NCBI RefSeq assembly: GCF_019175385.1
Contig: NC_083340.1
Coordinates: 17,372,336-17,436,335, forward strand
Source: Lycium barbarum
Lineage: Eukaryota; Streptophyta; Magnoliopsida; Solanales; Solanaceae
Length of the DNA stretch: 64,000 nucleotides
Direction of reading: 5' to 3'
Shown: positions 43,662 through 56,700 of the stretch, in pieces
Position numbering within the stretch: position 1 is the stretch's first letter
Layout: every line of letters starts with the position of its first letter
The notes under the pieces: generated by a model
Told to the model about the DNA's origin: nothing
Seen by the model: the letters and a program-made list of their open reading frames with translations, nothing else
Databases searched by the model: none
Made by a program: the position numbers and the translations under genes

Positions 43662-46600
43662 ATGGGGTGGAAAAGTTATCAGAAACTTATTCATCAGTGG
43701 AGAATTCTCAGAGGAGATAATGTAAGTTAATTCAATACTGTTTCCATGGTTGATTCACTTTCTTAATACTTTTGTATCATGCTTCCCTTTTTGTTTTTCC
43801 AACAATCAGGTCATGATTATTAGAGGAAAAGATAGAGGCGAGACTGGTGTCGTTAAGCGTGTCGTACGTTCTCAAAATCGTGTAATTGTTGAGGGAAAAA
43901 ACCTGGTTAGCATTTCTTTGGGCACTTATTTTATATCTCTAAGCATATCTTGTCATAATTTACCCTCTGTTTAAACATCTTTTTATGAGCCAGTTTGTCT
44001 GCTTACATGAAACTTACAAAAAGTACCTTATATTAGTTTAGTCCTGCAGACAGAGGCGGACCCAGGATTTTGAGTTCGGGGGTGCTGGACTCAGGAATTT
44101 TGAGTTCGGGGGTGCTCTATTAACTATTTATATCTGTTTCCTTTATATTTTCTATACAATTATACACTCCGTGATTAAGTTTAATGGGTGCCGGAGCACC
44201 CAAACTTTACACATGGGTCCGCCCCTGCCTGCAGAAGCCTGAAAACTGATTATTTTGGCTTGAAAAGGGAATTTTGATAGTTTGATGTTTTGGTCACCTA
44301 AAGCTTCACTGATAGTCTTGTGGAATGATTTTAACAATAAAAACTACTCCTCGTAAGTCTTACAAGTGTAAGATGGCTGTCTCAATAATAGAAGGCATGC
44401 TTACCGATCAAAAAAAAAAAAAAAAAAAAAAAAAGGTAAAAGGCATGTTTAGCCTCCTCAACAACTTGTAATTGGTTGGTGAGACTTAAGTGTTGTATAT
44501 CATCTATTCTAGCTTATCTCTGTATCTACAGTGTCATGTAACTATTTACATCTTCTGGATGCCTTGAATAGAATCAATTACTTCACCAGAAAAAAGAAAA
44601 AAAAAATGAATATTCATAAGAGCAACGACTTCCAGAAAATCCTAAACAATCATAACAACTATAGAGAAAAATTAAGACGCTAAACTTGTGCGGGAAAAGC
44701 TCATTTGTGTACATATGACTAAGGGTGTGTTTGGTATGACAAAAAACGTTTTCCTATTTTCCGTTGTTTGGCTGCAAAAATATCTTGAAAAAGAAAATGT
44801 CTTTGACGCTATAAAAACTAATGTAGATGAGTTGTCTGAATGTTTTGCACAATACTAATAATAGGTCTACATATAAAAACCTTGAACAAGCACTAAACAG
44901 TAGATGGTTCGCGAATATTACAAAAGTAAAGGGTAAAGAAAAATGCTACCTGTTAAAAAAACAAAAAAAAAAGGGGGTAAAGAAAAATGTTCTAGTGTTA
45001 TATATCATAGGTGCTGGTTAATCAGTTAACAGCATATAGTATTGTTACGTTTGTAGATGTGGCAACTCCTGGCAAGAAAAGCTTTAAATTGAATAGCTCA
45101 CACTTGAGGGAGAACACAGGATATTGAGATGTTAGCAGTCCTATATGATCCAATCAGACGTGATGCGGCCTTCATGACGCTACTCTGTTATGCCATGTTT
45201 TCATGTTCTCTCTGGGTTCAAGTGGTGATAGTATCAGCCTTTGTTGTGTGTTCTTTGACTTAAGGTTTAGTGGTAGTGTTGGAGAATGGCTGTAGATTGA
45301 AGAATGCTTGGTTCTAATTACCCGATGATATATGAAATCCTAGATCTTAAATTTCAATGTAGTAAATCCTCATTGTGACCGTATTTATAAGATTATGGGA
45401 TAGACCGAGTATTTTACACCTTTGTCGATTTATGTTGGAGGAATCCACCTCAATATATTAGAACAAGAAACGGAGTTGCTCAAGGTAATTTTGTTGAGAT
45501 ATAGCTGGCTATAGGAGTCTGCTTCGGTAGTAAGAACTAAGAACCTCGAGACAGCCTTTCTGTGGATTGGATTAATAGCGAAACAGCAAGAAGGAATCAG
45601 TTGGTGGTGTTTTAGAAAAGTAGCTAGTTTACATTACACTTAATGATAGCTGGATTAAGGAAGAGAGATGTTAATTGACAAAGAAACGCTTCAAGCTATT
45701 TTTCTGATGTAACTAATATATTTAGACTCGTGGTTTAAGAGAGATTCTTTATCTAACATGACAAACATTTTGGCCTTAGTTAGACTTTCTAGTTTGTAAA
45801 GCTTTATCAGAGGACAAATCACTTTCTTACTTCTTTCAATACCCACTTGGTATTATTCATAAATAAAATTACCTTATTTATCAAAAAACATTTAGTATGT
45901 AAAACAGACTCACTGTATTATTTTTGCAGGTCAAGAAACATATTAAACAAGGGCAAGGCCATGAAGGTGGAATATTTACAGTTGAAGCCCCACTGCATGT
46001 TTCCAACGTTCAGGTTGTAGATCCAGTCACAGGGTATGGATGTATTTATTTCTCTTTACCTTTTGTTTTTTGCTCTTAGAACATGGTAGCTCATATCTAC
46101 TTACACAGGAAACCAACGAAGGTCGGAATTAGATACCTGGAGGATGGCTCCAAAGTAAGAGTCTCAAGAGGAATAGGTGCATCAGGTTCTATCATTCCCC
46201 GGCCGGAGATCTTAAAAATAAGGAGCACACCAAGGCCTACAGTTGGTAATTGTCAAATACTTTCACATTTACCGGATTATATGTTTCTAAATGAGTATTT
46301 TGTTGTGTTCAAATATAGTAAATGCCGAATGGTTCTTCCTTTTTTTTTCTTTTGGGTAGGGGTTAAAAAAAATTCTGCTTAAAAAGAAGAAATGAAAGGT
46401 TAAAAATTTAGATAGATTAAGATCAATTGTAGACAACTGCATGATGCAACCTAAATGTATACGAGGTTTCATTTAAGACAAATTGTTGAAAAATGCCTGA
46501 CAGATCATGGTGCGGTTTGAAAAAACCTAATTTAAATTATATTATATGTCAAAACTTAGATGAAGCGTCAATTTGGAGAGGTCAAGAATATGGTTTTTTC

Positions 46601-47652
46601 TTCTATTCCTTCCCTTTGCTTACCACGTTCCTTCTATTAAACTTCAAAACTTCGGGGAAAATGTTTTTAGAGTTGGTTCAACCTTTTTTTTTTTTTTTTT
46701 TTTTTGGTTGAGAAAATGGTATTGTTGTATTCCTCAGCATTAAGGGTATGCTGGCGACCTCCAAAAAGAAAAAGAAAAAAAAAAAGGGGAAGGGCAAGAG
46801 GAAGCTACTTACAAAGATCCTAGGAATTCTACAAGTTGATCTACTTCTTCTATACATTGTTCTTAGCACCAAAAATAAAAAGATACAATACAATTCCCCT
46901 TTACTTTATGAATAGAATTGGACCTACCTTCAAAACATCTTTCATTCCTCTCCTTCCATACAGACCACCAAACACAGGCAGGGATAATCCTCCACCACTT
47001 CTGATGATTCTTACTTCCCTCTCTTCTCACCCAACAACTCAGTAGATCTGAGGTGTGCTCTTGGTCCAAGTAACCTTTGTGAGGCTAAAAAAGATTGCCC
47101 AAATCTGAGCTGTGAATCTGCAGTGAAGAAACAGATGATTGTTCGTTTCCCCCGTTTCATTGCATAGGCAGCATATTGAAACTACAGGTAGCCCCTTTTT
47201 CTGGAGCACCTCATGTGTTAGGCAATATCTCGTAGCCACCAGCCAAGCGAAACATTTTACTTTGAGTGGTGCTATGCTTTTCCAGATTTTCCTCCATAAG
47301 TGTGGGTTGTCCCTTGCCAGTCCCATAATATCCCTTCTATAAACTCTATTAGCTGAGAACACTCCCATCCCTGTTATGTTTCCATCCCAGCCTGTCAGAC
47401 TCAGTAGAAATACCTGTAAATCCTTCAAAAGATTTGCCACCCTTTCAACCTCCCAGTCGGTTCAAATACCAATTTAAGATGTTTTGAGTGCTCTGCCCAC
47501 TCAATTTATGTGTGTTTGGCCAGGTCTGATCATTTCTTTCTTGTTGGATGTTTTTGTTTGGTTGTGCAGCTGGTCCTAAGGATACTCCAATGGATGTTGT
47601 TATGGAGAGGACATATGATCCAAAAACAGGAAAAGGCATGCCAGATCTGTAA
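43662..47652 (+). CDS. Organellar (probably mitochondrial) large-subunit ribosomal protein uL24/L24, 159 aa
   Basis: Five coding exons: 43662-43721, 43810-43905, 45930-46033, 46109-46245 and 47570-47652; lengths and phases join to 159 codons plus TAA. The protein begins [20 protein letters not shown] and continues into a KOW motif ([20 protein letters not shown], residues 21-40) and the L24 signature [32 protein letters not shown] and VDPVTGKPTK are typical of bacterial-type L24. Ribosomal L24 helps start assembly of the large subunit by binding 23S-type rRNA. The family member is the plant KOW protein annotated as mitochondrial L24 (At5g23535-like, from memory), and the short MGWKSYQK start fits that form, not the longer chloroplast one. 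A leader intron is likely (donor 43329). Introns 2 and 4 carry transposons. Confidence 0.93.
44051..44227. mobile_element. hAT-type MITE, 177 bp, in intron 2 of the L24 gene
   Basis: Ends CAGAGGCGGACCCAGGATTT and, reversed, CAGGGGCGGACCCATG. Perfect 8-bp duplication CCTGCAGA at 44043-44050 and 44228-44235. The left part has a short direct repeat of TTTTGAGTTCGGGGGTGCT. Confidence 0.92.
46682..47455 (-). mobile_element. 5'-truncated LINE (zf-RVT and 3' end), in intron 4 of the L24 gene
   Basis: Minus strand. The T run at 46683-46705 is its A tail. The frames 47440-47039 and 47069-46863 give a zf-RVT domain ([38 protein letters not shown]) and the following [18 protein letters not shown]. Direct repeats GTTGGTTCAA (46672-46681) and GTCGGTTCAA (47456-47465) flank it. 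Truncation at the 5' end is usual for LINE insertion. This 774-bp copy comes from a different LINE from the one at 7127. Confidence 0.88.
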
Positions 47653-48820
47653 GGAGATTGTTTTTCTTTAGAGATCTACATATGGAGGTGGTGCAGAAGC
47701 TAGTTCCTCACGCATTACTTTATGGTCATTTATTTCATGTAAGAAACTCAGTGTACACTGTTTGGCTTTAGACCAACAGAATTTGCTACGTTCTTTGAAA
47801 GTTAGTGTCGATGTTATGGGTACTGAAGTCTGAAAATAAACTCGAGTATGCACAAGGAAATACAAGTTCTTTCTTTTTCCTTTTTGTTGAACGAGTCATC
47901 CGGGGATTCTTTTTAATTGGAAACCATGGATACAATGTTAACAAACCTGATACGTACAAATAATTGTAAATGACTTTAACAGATTAATATCAACAGCTTG
48001 AATAAAGGCATGCTTGAAATTTTTCGCAGTTCGATACTCGTCGTTAATATCCTGATAAAAAGCTTGAACATTTTAAATGAAACGTGCCCTTTGTTCTTCC
48101 TATCTTTGGTTAAATCTTGGAAATTTCCTGGAGGAACCCTCAGAAGATTAAATAGAGAAACACATGAAAACTCAGTAAACCATTGCAGATTTATCCCAAC
48201 AGGCGGATGCATGGTAGAAAGCCAAATTACTTACTTTTTTGCTCTTTCAGATTTTCCCTTACAGGCGGAGCAAGTATATTACCTACTTGCCCATTGAAAT
48301 ATTTTGTTCGGGCAGAAAGCCTTTTGAATAAAGAGAATTCCGACTACTCGTCAAAAGAAAAACATTGTTCATCTTGGTCTTTCCACGTTTAGAATCACAT
48401 TTGAGTGCTATCGAACATGAAGCTCACCCAATTATAAGATATTCAAGACGTGTATACAGATGACATGTCACGGATGAAAAAGATGGGATAACATTAACAT
48501 AACAGTCTACAATGTAACACAGTTATTATCTTAAAAGGTCGAACCACAAAGAAAGATTACCTAAAAAGAAAGAGATCACTTAAAACAGGAAAATAATTTA
48601 CAGGGAAAGAGCAACAAAATGTTACTCCTCAAAACAAGGACTAGACTTACAGACCCCTCCATCCAGGGACAGTCTGCCCAATATTTCAGCCCCAAGTGGC
48701 CACTGTACAGTCAGATGGCGATAGGCAAGCCTCATTCTCTAAAGCAAAATATGATCCATGAAGGTACCTAAGAGAAGGCATCTACCGGTACAGGACAACT
48801 TTATACACTCAAAAGGTTCA
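47653..48820. other. Convergent 3' UTRs of the L24 and RPA1 genes and short spacer
   Basis: The two genes face each other. No other gene is supported; open frames near 47998-48297 lack domains. ACAGGCGGA-type words near 48200 and 48262 are too short to call. Confidence 0.45.
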
Positions 48821-51800
48821 TCAAAATCCGCCAACGTGTTGCCTTGGAGTATTCCCGTATCTTCCAGGTGTCATGTTATTGACAGAAGATGCATTGCTTA
48901 CACCTGGGCAATCTCTTGCCCAATGTCCAAACTGATGGCATTTATAGCACTCACCGGAAGCACCCCCACTGCTGATCCCTGAAGTTGCCCTATTGCCAAA
49001 ACCACCTCCATATGCCTGGCTCTGACCACTCATGACGCTTGGACAGTTTGAGGCACTATGGCCCGTTCCACCACAACTATTACAGCTCATATACATGCCT
49101 GTAGAAGAACCAGTCGGAGCAAACTGCGAGCCAGTAGGCCGATTTCCCTGCAGTCCACTCTCTCTGCTGATACTGCTATTGCTGCCACCATAGCTTGTAA
49201 TGGGGTTCATCAGTTCTTTGAGTTTACTCCCAAATCCAGCATTATTAAACCCTGACCTTGGAGTTGCATTATCTGTCATGGGAGGTAGAGTGCTCGATTC
49301 CTGCCCATTGATCTTGTCTATCAAGTCCAACAGAAACTTGGTCTCTGATTGGAAGTTCAGCTTCTCAGCTTTGACCACTGTTGACTTAACTCGCTGCTCA
49401 TCACTAAACATCTCTTCTTTCACTTTCAATTTAAATATAAACTTGTTGAATAAAACATTACGCATGGTTTCTGCAAACCTATCATCATCCTGCTCCTCAT
49501 ATTTTATGAAATACAATTCTTTTGCAGATATACCCATGATCTGGTCACCGCATTCTTGAAATGCAGTAACCCATGTTAAGCCAGTATGGTCCTGAATCTG
49601 GAACTGGAGGATGTACCTATATTCACATTCATCAACAGTCTGATCACACCTGTCACACCGCCATTTCCCATCCCCATTATTTGTCACTTTTTTGTTGCAC
49701 TGTCGATCTCCTATCATGAGGGGACATGCAGTATAGCAAAAATTGTCAACCTTTATAAATGTAACAGTGGCACTTATAGTGATCCAATCTGGTTTCTCAG
49801 AAGTGCCCAACCGTTCATCTTTGATTTGAGATATAGTTTTCCGCACATCTGTCCGACCAATGCTGCTGACTTCTCGTGACAGTGACATTGACGGCACGTT
49901 CTTTCCCTCCCTTTCAAACCATTCCTTTGTTTTCAGAGCTTCAGGAAAATCTGGTTCGATAAACAACTTGCTTGTAGATATAGTACCTAAAGATTTGCCA
50001 TTAAAATCATTTACTCTACCAGCTTTGACTGCTAAAACAGGGAAAGCCCCAGAATCACACATATTCTGAAGTGTTTGACCTTCCGCATTGCAGAAATTTC
50101 CCCACAAAGTTAATTCAACACTTCTGCCAGACATGTCCTTCAGCTGGAGGGCTCTTTTCTGAGTTTCTGTACCATTTTTCCTCATTATTGAAGTAGATGG
50201 ACTTATTGAAGACACCACACCAATCACATCTATCACATTGTTGTTCTCCATGGCTTCAATATCACTGATTGGCCGAAAATGAAATTGGTGCTGAGGTATA
50301 GTCCTGTCATCCTCAAAACAAGGTTGAACTACAGATGTGGTCTCAAGCATAATTTCATGATCATTTGGAAGGTGATTGAAAGCTTTCTGCGCTGGTCTCA
50401 AGCTTCCTTTTGAAATTAGATAAACTCTACCTGGCTCGATCTGGTGGTAAAATTGGTCAGCTACAGAGTTAAAACAGGTCACCCTTATTTCTCCTCCATC
50501 AGAATCAAGAAGATCAAAAGAGAATACTTTTCCATCACCCCTTTGATTGTTGTAGTGTCTGAGTTCAGCCTTTGCGGTTACCCTGGCCTTGATAGTCCAC
50601 CGACCCTGATATGGATTGAGAGCAGCAATTGGAACAATCCTCGGAGGTGCATCATTCTTGGCTATAGGTCCTCTGTTTGAGTACATCGGTGGTGGCTGCT
50701 GATAAGAAGACTGAGGAGGCTGCTGATAAGAAGGCTGTGGCGGCCGCACATAATTCACTGGAGCCCGTGAAATCGCAGGACCAGATTCTGCTCTGGGGTA
50801 AAGAGGTGCACTTGAACCATATCGTCCAGAGTCCAAATTCCCAACAGAGGGAGTACTGTAAACACTGCTACGGTTTGTCTCTGGAGATTGCACCCCTCCA
50901 GTCATATTTGGTCTTGGAGTTGAGACTGAAGTAGCTGAAACAGCAGGAAATGATTGAGAATTTCCACTTACACCGACAAATTGATTGGCGGAAGGCTGCA
51001 CTTGGGCAGCTGGCCGTGGCACTGGAGGAGTACTACCATCAGTTTTGAGATAATGCTTTGGCTCTCCAATTTGATCACACACCTCAACTAAAACATCCAA
51101 TTCAATGATAATAATGATCCTGTTTGAAGAATTAGACAGTACATATCAATAAACAGAAACTTAAAACTGCAAGTATGATTCACAAGCATTTACGAAAAGT
51201 GAAATACACAAAATCTATATATGCAGTTCCTTCATAGGAAAGTGTAACTGGATATTACTAGTATAGTTGGCTGTTTGCTAGTAATTATCTTTTCAAAGTG
51301 TCTCATCATACAAAGGTGCCACACACTCACCTTAGAGGAAGAAAATTAACAATTAGGGTCTAAGAATATACATATAAGATGTGATTCCACTAATCAGAGA
51401 GTCTTAGGCTCTTAGCAGTTTATGAAACCAAAATGATATCCAGAAACGTACAAATTTGCATGGGCACTGAATTGCTATTCATGTAAATGCCTATCTAAGT
51501 TACCTACACAGTTGCAATCCCGACTGCAGTAGCAAAACTTTGCTAATTGGGCCAATCTACAGACCTAGAAAAAAGATGCAAAATACCAACTGCAGGAGCA
51601 AACCATCGTCATTTAAGGAACCCTGTTATAATAGGAAAAAGTTTTCATATATACAGATGTTTAAAACCAAGTTGAGCCTATTCTTGGATTATTATGTTTA
51701 TAAAGCACCAGATTAGATGAATGAAATAATGCCTATAGCATCCATGATATCATCTTTGTGTTAATTGATCATCTAAAAGAAAGTCTCTCAAAAAGACACC

Positions 51801-52214
51801 TTTTCTTCTTGTTTCCAATTTCCTTTAACAAAGAAAGTGACAGTCTGAGATAATAACTATTAATTGAGTCAACATTCACGGCACTATCTAAACCATATAA
51901 ATAGAAAGAAAAGTAGAGAGTAATTACACTCGATTTTGGATGACATTACGAACGAAATCTTTCATCTGAATAATACTTCCTTTCTGAATCTGTTTAGACC
52001 TAATTAGTTGATTCTTTTGCGTAGCTAACATCCCTTGCTGTATATACTGTCCATCGGATATCAAAATCCTGTAACGTTCATTAGTATTACTCTGATTCTG
52101 AGTGTTAACTAACCGAACATCTGTGATCTGTAACACCGGTTGAAACTCATTTTCTTGCCATTCACCGTTAGATAACATCGGTATCGCTCCTTCCGTTAAG
52201 TTTACCGGCGGCAT
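48821..52214 (-). CDS. RPA1: Replication protein A 70-kDa subunit, RPA1C/RPA1E class, 861 aa
   Basis: Large subunit of the heterotrimeric single-strand DNA-binding complex used in replication, repair and meiotic recombination; nuclear. Exon 1 is 52214-51928 and exon 2 is 51119-48821; the joint CGA GT|G ATC restores frame. Residues 1-105 are the N-terminal RPA70N fold (NLTEGAIPMLSNGEWQ). A Ser/Pro/Tyr-rich linker with YQQPP repeats follows, then DBD-A (about 262-362), DBD-B (about 385-485) and DBD-C with a zinc ribbon, Cys561, Cys570, Cys584, Cys587. The C-terminus adds two CCHC knuckles, CNSCGGTGHSASNC (775-788) and CYKCHQFGHWARDC (820-833). These knuckles mark the plant repair-linked class, not RPA1A/B/D. 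The length matches the class, and no damage is seen. Confidence 0.97.
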
Positions 52215-52271
52215 CTTTAACGCCCAAACTGAAAGAGATAGTGGGGGAAAGTGGAGGGGAAGAGGTTTTCG

Positions 52272-52279
52272 AAACCCTA
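52272..52279. promoter_or_regulatory. Telo-box (AAACCCTA) upstream of RPA1
   Basis: AAACCCTA, 58 bases before the ATG; known to act with other elements in genes expressed in dividing cells. Confidence 0.55.
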
Positions 52280-52312
52280 ATGACGGAAGCGGGATAGAAG
52301 TTGAGGGTGTGG

Positions 52313-52320
52313 GCGCGAAA
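52313..52320 (-). promoter_or_regulatory. E2F-binding consensus upstream of RPA1
   Basis: On the minus strand TTTCGCGC, an exact match to the plant E2F consensus TTTSGCGC, about 100 bases before the ATG. E2F sites are common in plant replication genes, which fits S-phase expression of this gene. Confidence 0.7.
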
Positions 52321-52569
52321 ATGAAAATAAAGGAAGAGGTTTTTACTTTTTTGTGATTTGTGAAATGACGGAATTGGCCTTTGCTTCGGTGTTTGAGGCT
52401 TCTAAGAGAAGCTTTTCGAATTAAAAAAAAAAAAAAGGGTGGGGACGCTTGTAGATTTTGATGGAAGGTTCTAAAGAATGGAGTAATTGCAAAGGAAGTC
52501 ACTTAGGTTTTTTATGTTTGTCAAGAGAATTTTTTACTTTTTTTCTGGAAAATTATTTTAATTTATTTA

Positions 52570-52793
52570 GGAATCAGTGTTTGGCCATGAAAATTCTATG
52601 AAGTTATAATTGAAATTTGAAAAAACACCTAAACCTTGTTTTTACTTTTTTTTTTTCTACTTCCAATACATTCAAACAATTAAATATTTTTTACAAAAAT
52701 TATAATCAGATACAACTCCATCTTTAACTCCAACTTCAAAATTCCAAATAAAGTGAAAAATATTTGGTTTCATGGCCATACGCCTACTTAGAC
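52570..52793. mobile_element. MITE with GTTTGGCCATGAAA ends
   Basis: GTGTTTGGCCATGAAAATT near 52574 pairs with TTGGTTTCATGGCCATACGC near 52765-52790. Exact ends and target duplication could not be fixed. Confidence 0.6.
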
Positions 52794-52845
52794 TATCAAG
52801 TTAAAAACAAAGCAATTGAACCACAAAAATAATTATTCTAGCACA

Positions 52846-53118
52846 CAGGCGGATTTGGAGTGCGGGATCCGAACACCCTAGGCAAAAAATTACAGATAGA
52901 TTTTCTTTTGTTTCTGCATATATATCAATTTGAGTACTCTGAACAACATGCAAAAGGCTAACTCAATATGTTCAAAATATTCCCAATGTCTAGGGTTGGA
53001 TTCTCAGCAACAACATTAATTTTTAACTTTATTCTAGATTGATAGTACATTTTAGAGGGCTAACACATTTACATTTTTATTTTTTGAACCCTAAATTAAA
53101 ATTTTAAATACACCACTG
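52846..53118. mobile_element. hAT-type MITE, 273 bp, diverged
   Basis: Begins CAGGCGGATTTGGAG and ends ACACCACTG. Flanks CTAGCACA (52838-52845) and CTAGCCCA (53119-53126) match at seven of eight bases. Confidence 0.75.
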
Positions 53119-53126
53119 CTAGCCCA

Positions 53127-53743
53127 ATAGGCCGTTGCGATTTAGTTAATCTCCTAGTGTGGAAAATAATGACCATGAATTTACTTCTTAAAAGATAAAC
53201 CTAAAAGTGAAAAGAGGTGAGAACTCTAGTCAAAGCTAGCTGTATTCTTGGTTTGGTGTAATTGTCTAATGAGCAACACTTGGAGACTTGGTTTGGTATA
53301 ATTGTATTGATGCATATAATTAGAGGAGGTGATATATTTTGTGAGATTATCTTTAACTATCTAACACACACAAAAATTCTTCCAAAATTTGAACTACATG
53401 TGTCTAATTGAACCACTTTATCATGTGTTAGTTCGAGTGTCTAAATAAAATCGTGCGTGCATTAAGACTTATTTTAACTAATCAAGCTAAAGCTCTCATG
53501 TAAGTGATCATTGATGAGAAACATATATCTATACGACTAATTAAGTGCGATTTTGGTGTAACCATTTTTTTGGATTTCGTCACATTTCTTACTTCCGAAT
53601 AATTAACACGCAACAATGAAATATGTATTTGGGCACCCTTTATTGGTTTGGTTGCACAAATCGTATTTATGCAATATGATCAAACTTACGTCTAGAACAA
53701 TAAAACTTCCACTAAGTCAGTCCCATATCAACACCACAATTCA
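53127..53743. other. Intergenic and 3' side of the acyl-activating enzyme gene
   Basis: No gene; GAGACTTGGTTTGGTATAATTG and a near repeat at about 53250 and 53284 form a short direct duplication. Confidence 0.45.
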
Positions 53744-56700
53744 TTATAGTTTGCTAGCTTTCTGAACACTTCCCATGGCTTTGACTCTCTGTCTCAGAAC
53801 AAATTTTTGAGTCTTTCCTGTTGAAGTTTTTGGCAAATCATCAAAAATTACAGTCCTAGGAGCCATGTAATGCGGCAAACGATCACGGCAATGCTTGATG
53901 ATCTCATTAGCACTGGCATTGCATTCATCTTTCAGTTTAACAAACGCACAGGGTGTCTCACCCCAGTGATCATCTGGTCTTCCCACTACAGCAGCTTCAA
54001 GAACAGCTGGATGACTAAAGATTACAGACTCCACTTCGATTGTACTAATGTTTTCTCCACCAGATATAATGATGTCCTTCGAACGATCCTTTAATTCTAT
54101 GTAACCATCAGGATGCTTCACAGCCAAGTCCCCACTTCGAAACCAACCCCCTCTAAAAGAATCTTCTGTGGCTTTGAGATCCTTTAAGTAACCATTCATC
54201 ACAGTGTTTCCTCTAATCATTACCTCGCCCATTGTATTTGCATCAGAGGGTACACTCTTCATTGATTCAGGATCCTTTACGTCTATTTCCTCCAAGCCAA
54301 GATGGTTCACTCCTTGACGCGCCTGAATCTTAGCCTGCTCATAAGGTGACAGAGAGTTCCACTCTGGTTTCCAAGCACAAACAGTTGCTGGACCATAGGT
54401 TTCTGTTAGACCATATCCGTGAGTTACATTGAAACCAAGCTCCTTCATCTTAAGTAGAACTTGAGGTGGAGGTGGTGCACCACCTGTCATAACATTTACT
54501 GTCCTTGGGAGTGGTCTTTGGACACTTCGTGGTGCATTTATTATCATGTTCAAAACCGTAGGTGCACCAGCCATGTTAGTCACTTCGTGCTGAACTATGC
54601 TATCGAAAATCCCTTCTTCGGTGACACTTCTCAAGCAAATGTTCGTGCCACCCTGTGCTGCCACAGCCCAGGTAAGACACCATCCATTGCAATGAAACAT
54701 TGGAAGGGTCCATAAGTAGACAGGCATCGAAGTCATTTCAGCGAGAATAACTGCAGCCAGAGAGTTAAGATATGCCCCTCTGTGACTATAGAGGACCCCT
54801 TTTGGTCTCGATGTTGTCCCTGAGGTATAATTGAGAGCAATAGCATCACATTCATCATTTGGCCATACTATCTCAAAATTAGGTTCTCCAGTAGCTAAAA
54901 AGGACTCATACTCCAGAATTTCTGGAGCCAAGCTCCTCTTGTTATTACTGGATAACTGACTCTCTCTATCAGAGATCAGAATTAGATGGGGCAACATGAC
55001 ACTTGTCTTTGACAGAATTTCTAATGCACCCTTAGCAATATCGAGCAACAGGTAATCTACAAATATGATTTTGGCATCTGAATGTCTAAGTAACACAGAG
55101 ACCATTGCTGAATCATGACGAGTATTAAGTGCACAAAGAACTGCCCCGGCCATTGGTACTCCAAAATGTAGCTCATACATTGCAGGAATATTTGGAGCCA
55201 ACGCTGCAACCTGCTCAGAACAAAAGATGGGATCTGAATGAGAGCTCATTTCCTTCTTGGTAAAAATATAAGAAAAGCTAGCTAACGTTAAGCATCTAGA
55301 TAACTCAAACAAGAATGACTACGTGGTCGAGAGCCAAATGCTTATCTGCTCCCAAGATATGTTATCTTGTGAACGGTGTTACATGGATTTGCCACTGACA
55401 CCTAAGTCATAATGCCACATCCTTTTTTTGAACAAGCCTTTTGTGTAAAATTTGTCATCTTTAGTCTGAGTTCATAATTTAATAACTGACCGCAGCAGTG
55501 GAGCCAGGATTTCCGCCGAGGGGGTTTAAAATATAAAAAAGTAAACATACGAAGAAGCCTAAGGGAGTTCAACATCTACTATATATACATAAAAAATAAT
55601 TTTAACCTTGTAAAAACAGTGTTTTTTTCCGCCGAGGGGGTTCGGATGAACACCCTCGGCTCTATGTGGCTCCGCCACTGACTGACCGTATCATTGATAA
55701 AAAGAAAAGTGTAGCACGTACTCGATGTGGATGTCTGTAAGTATCCAACATTGGTATATACGCTTTTTTTAATTAATTTATAGTGTAGTTTGAAGAATTT
55801 GCACGAAGTAACCATATCCATGTCACATCTCTTTGATGTAGTTACATCAACATAAATGAGAATTTATGTAACAGTAGAAGTTGACTTCAAAGAATACTGA
55901 GCTTGTACATTTTTCTGCCAACATGGTTGAAATAGTACAAGGTAAACGAATGCACTATGAGGGAGGGTGTCTTGTTATGGTTTATAAAGTAGAAAATGGG
56001 TTAATTAAAGGCCAATTACTTCTGCCTTCTAGGGAAGGGTTATCTACCTTATCTGATGCATAGAGCAGGAACATAAAGAGAGAATCAACTCATCATAGAT
56101 GTATTCAAAATAAAATACAAATTATCTCACCACCTAAGAGGGAGAAGAAAGAGGAAAAGCATATCCTACATTGCTATATCGCCTCCAAAACCCCCTTTCC
56201 CAATAGCCCTAAAGAAGTGACACACATCACATTGAGGCACTTGTATCCTTTTCCCTCAATAATTCTAAAGAAGTGGCATATATTACATTTCATGTCTTAG
56301 CTGCACTTCATCGCAATCCTACATTGGAAAAGGGTTAACATAAAGAAGGCATTTTCTTGACAATGTCAACTAAAGAAGAAATCGAGGTTAGCTACGTTTC
56401 TATCCGTTGGACATAGATCCAGTTTTTCACTTTTTTAGATTCCTTGGAATTTCTTTTTCGTGTTCCTGGTGGTATCAAAACACCGGCATGTCTGAATATC
56501 TTATCTGTCTCGCTAGGAAAATGAATATCTCTAGAAAAGATTTTAAGTTCAATTCGTTTTTTTTTTCTCCACCCGGACCAACCCACCGACTCGGCTTCTT
56601 AGATTTAAAATTAGGTCTAAAGATTCTTTTGCTTCTTGTCCAAATAGCTTATCCATGCTCCATCCCACAAATTTGATACTTTTCTGATTAATCTGGTGGA

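Noticed and set aside
44719..44810. GTGTGTTTGGTATGACAAAA as a MITE end
   Set aside because: Looks like a MITE end but no inverted partner was found.
48758..50934. Plus-strand open frames across RPA1
   Set aside because: Antisense shadows of the RPA1 exon; RPA1 has clear domains on minus.
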